Positions 63,219 through 64,000 of a DNA stretch of 64,000 nucleotides are shown in pieces (position 1 is the first letter of the stretch; each line of letters begins with the position of its first letter). The DNA is from CAWJKP01 sp963843465 (lineage in GTDB: Bacteria; Planctomycetota; Planctomycetia; Pirellulales; Thermoguttaceae). Position numbers and translations under genes: made by a program. Where the stretch lies: the NCBI GenBank assembly GCA_963843465.1, contig CAWJKP010000002.1:1116001-1180000 (forward strand), read 5' to 3'. Below the pieces are notes generated by a model. It was not told where the DNA came from and did not search any database. It was given only the letters and a program-made list of their open reading frames with translations.

Positions 63219-64000
63219 TTACGACAGGCTGGCCCCTTTGGAGTGCGGCGACTTGTCGCCGCTTTCCATGCGGACAGACGCCACATGCCGGCTAGAAAGC
63301 GGCGACAAGTCGCCGCACTCCAAAGGCCTCGCCCGGCCACCGTCGAACTCCTCAAGCTGGAAGGCCCGCTGCTGGTACAAATGGGCAAATATATTCCCTT
63401 CGTGGGGCTGGTCCCATTGGAGGACCGTCGTCGGCAGCGGACCGAGGTTCAAGCGGCCGATCCGGGGCGATGCCATCAGCTCCTGCCGGACGCCCGGGTC
63501 CTCGGTCAACGCCGTGACGACCAGGCTCGGACCAAGCGTGGCGACCAGCTCTTCCCGCGGCACTTCCAGCACGCTGACGAAGGGGAAGAGATACTCCTGG
63601 TTGGCCAGCGGGTGGTCCGCGTCGCGGCAGTAGATCACCGTGGGCAGCAGGTAGACGCCGCCTTGGAACTCGGCCAGCCGCGCCGGGCCGCGGAAGCGGG
63701 CCGTAAGGTCCTCGGCCCCGCCCTGGCTCAAGGCCCGCCCGATGGCCGCGTCGATTCCTCGCGCCACGTCGCCGTCGGGGAAGGCCGCCAGCAGGGCCTC
63801 GTCGTCCTCGCGGGGCCGCGGGACAATCGCCGCAAGCCGTTGGGCCAGAGCCGTCGCTAGTTCCAACCCTTCGGACGTGGTGCGGATGCTGGAAGCATTG
63901 ATGCACGACCGTCCGCCGTTGCCGGCCACCGAGGCGACCAGCAGGTCGAGGAAGCCTGTCCAATCGCCGGCCCTGTCGGGCCCCAAGACGATCTTGCTGT
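63219..64000 (-). CDS. Aldehyde dehydrogenase, C-terminal part with repeat-encoded tail
   Basis: Gene starts beyond the window. From the right edge it reads SKIVLGPDRAGDWTGFLDLL and then GGRSCINASSIRTTSEGLEL, matching the NAD-dependent aldehyde dehydrogenase segment with the catalytic Cys in G-x-x-C. Later segments PTVIYCRDADHPLANQEYLF and PFVSVLEVPREELVATLGPS fit the family. The expected protein ends near LEEFDGGRA; the following ECGDLSPLS and SGDKSPHSKG are encoded by the palindrome at 63235-63326, so the natural stop has been lost. Substrate not readable. It faces the same way as the DUF3311 and symporter genes. Confidence 0.82.
   Translation of the reverse strand, partial: SKIVLGPDRAGDWTGFLDLLVASVAGNGGRSCINASSIRTTSEGLELATALAQRLAAIVPRPREDDEALLAAFPDGDVARGIDAAIGRALSQGGAEDLTARFRGPARLAEFQGGVYLLPTVIYCRDADHPLANQEYLFPFVSVLEVPREELVATLGPSLVVTALTEDPGVRQELMASPRIGRLNLGPLPTTVLQWDQPHEGNIFAHLYQQRAFQLEEFDGGRARPLECGDLSPLSSRHVASVRMESGDKSPHSKGASLS
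63235..63326. repeat. Palindromic repeat CTTTGGAGTGCGGCGACTTG at aldehyde dehydrogenase end
   Basis: Arms cctttggagtgcggcgactt and aagtcgccgcactccaaagg are exact complements with the inner gtcgccgctttcc / ggaaagcggcgac pair. 92 bases, read through by the aldehyde dehydrogenase frame for about 30 codons until TGA-type stop at 63219. Confidence 0.93.

Overview
The window is GC-rich and looks like a chromosomal segment of a planctomycete, probably Pirellulales-like; this is inferred from gene content, not from a marker gene. The indicators are a DUF1559 prepilin-like protein with a C-terminal H-x-x-x-x-DG motif, Tat-exported Gfo/Idh oxidoreductases, secreted DUF1080 and DUF6807 proteins, PQQ-type beta-propellers, a fused SecDF, and very many palindromic intergenic repeats.

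Layout. 1-5969: end of a thermonuclease-fold protein, PhoR/PhoB two-component pair, a RidA-family protein, hisI-hisG (4-bp overlap) and a short glycosyltransferase-2-like protein. 6488-14250: an HTH protein, a QEGLA/DUF1704 putative metalloprotease, then an accessory stretch with a DUF433-DUF5615 toxin-antitoxin pair, small membrane proteins, an antitoxin-like small gene, a one-piece MmeI-like restriction-modification enzyme and a 32-bp tandem repeat. 14251-20491: a large secreted Pro/Tyr-rich protein, a low-complexity charged protein, DUF1080, a Gfo/Idh protein and an HU-like protein. 20800-33125: secreted carbohydrate-active genes (GH106-like rhamnosidase, clan-D alpha-galactosidase-like protein, Gfo/Idh, DUF4091 protein, transglutaminase-like protein). 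33144-39250: a three-gene operon made of a PQQ-propeller membrane protein, a PEP-synthase/Rph-like phosphotransferase and a DUF106 (EMC3/Oxa1-superfamily-like) membrane protein. 39480-44069: a second DUF4091 protein and a VCBS/FG-GAP protein. 44388-51423: yajC, secDF, an IS110-family transposase and rlmN. 51568-64000: a TolC-like outer membrane factor, a four-helix-bundle gene, GH29 fucosidase, sugar isomerase/epimerase, DUF6807, a REP-associated (IS200-like) tyrosine transposase, DUF1559, a PQQ protein, a sodium:solute symporter with a DUF3311 partner, and the end of an aldehyde dehydrogenase.

Two themes cut across the window. First, about twenty families of palindromic repeats fill nearly every intergenic gap. 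Several have entered coding sequence: two in tandem lie in frame inside secDF, one lies in frame in the TolC-like gene, and others supply the last codons of RidA, DUF3311 and the aldehyde dehydrogenase. A REP-type tyrosine transposase is bracketed by inverted copies of one family. Second, seven genes beyond the repeats carry single-base frameshifts (eleven in total with multiple hits counted). Most fit a one-base change in a short homopolymer, and correcting them restores family-typical sequence, so assembly or read error is at least as likely as gene decay.

The carbohydrate genes together suggest uptake and dismantling of rhamnose-, fucose- and galactose-containing glycans, with oxidoreductases, an isomerase and a sodium symporter for the products; the substrate is inferred, not shown.
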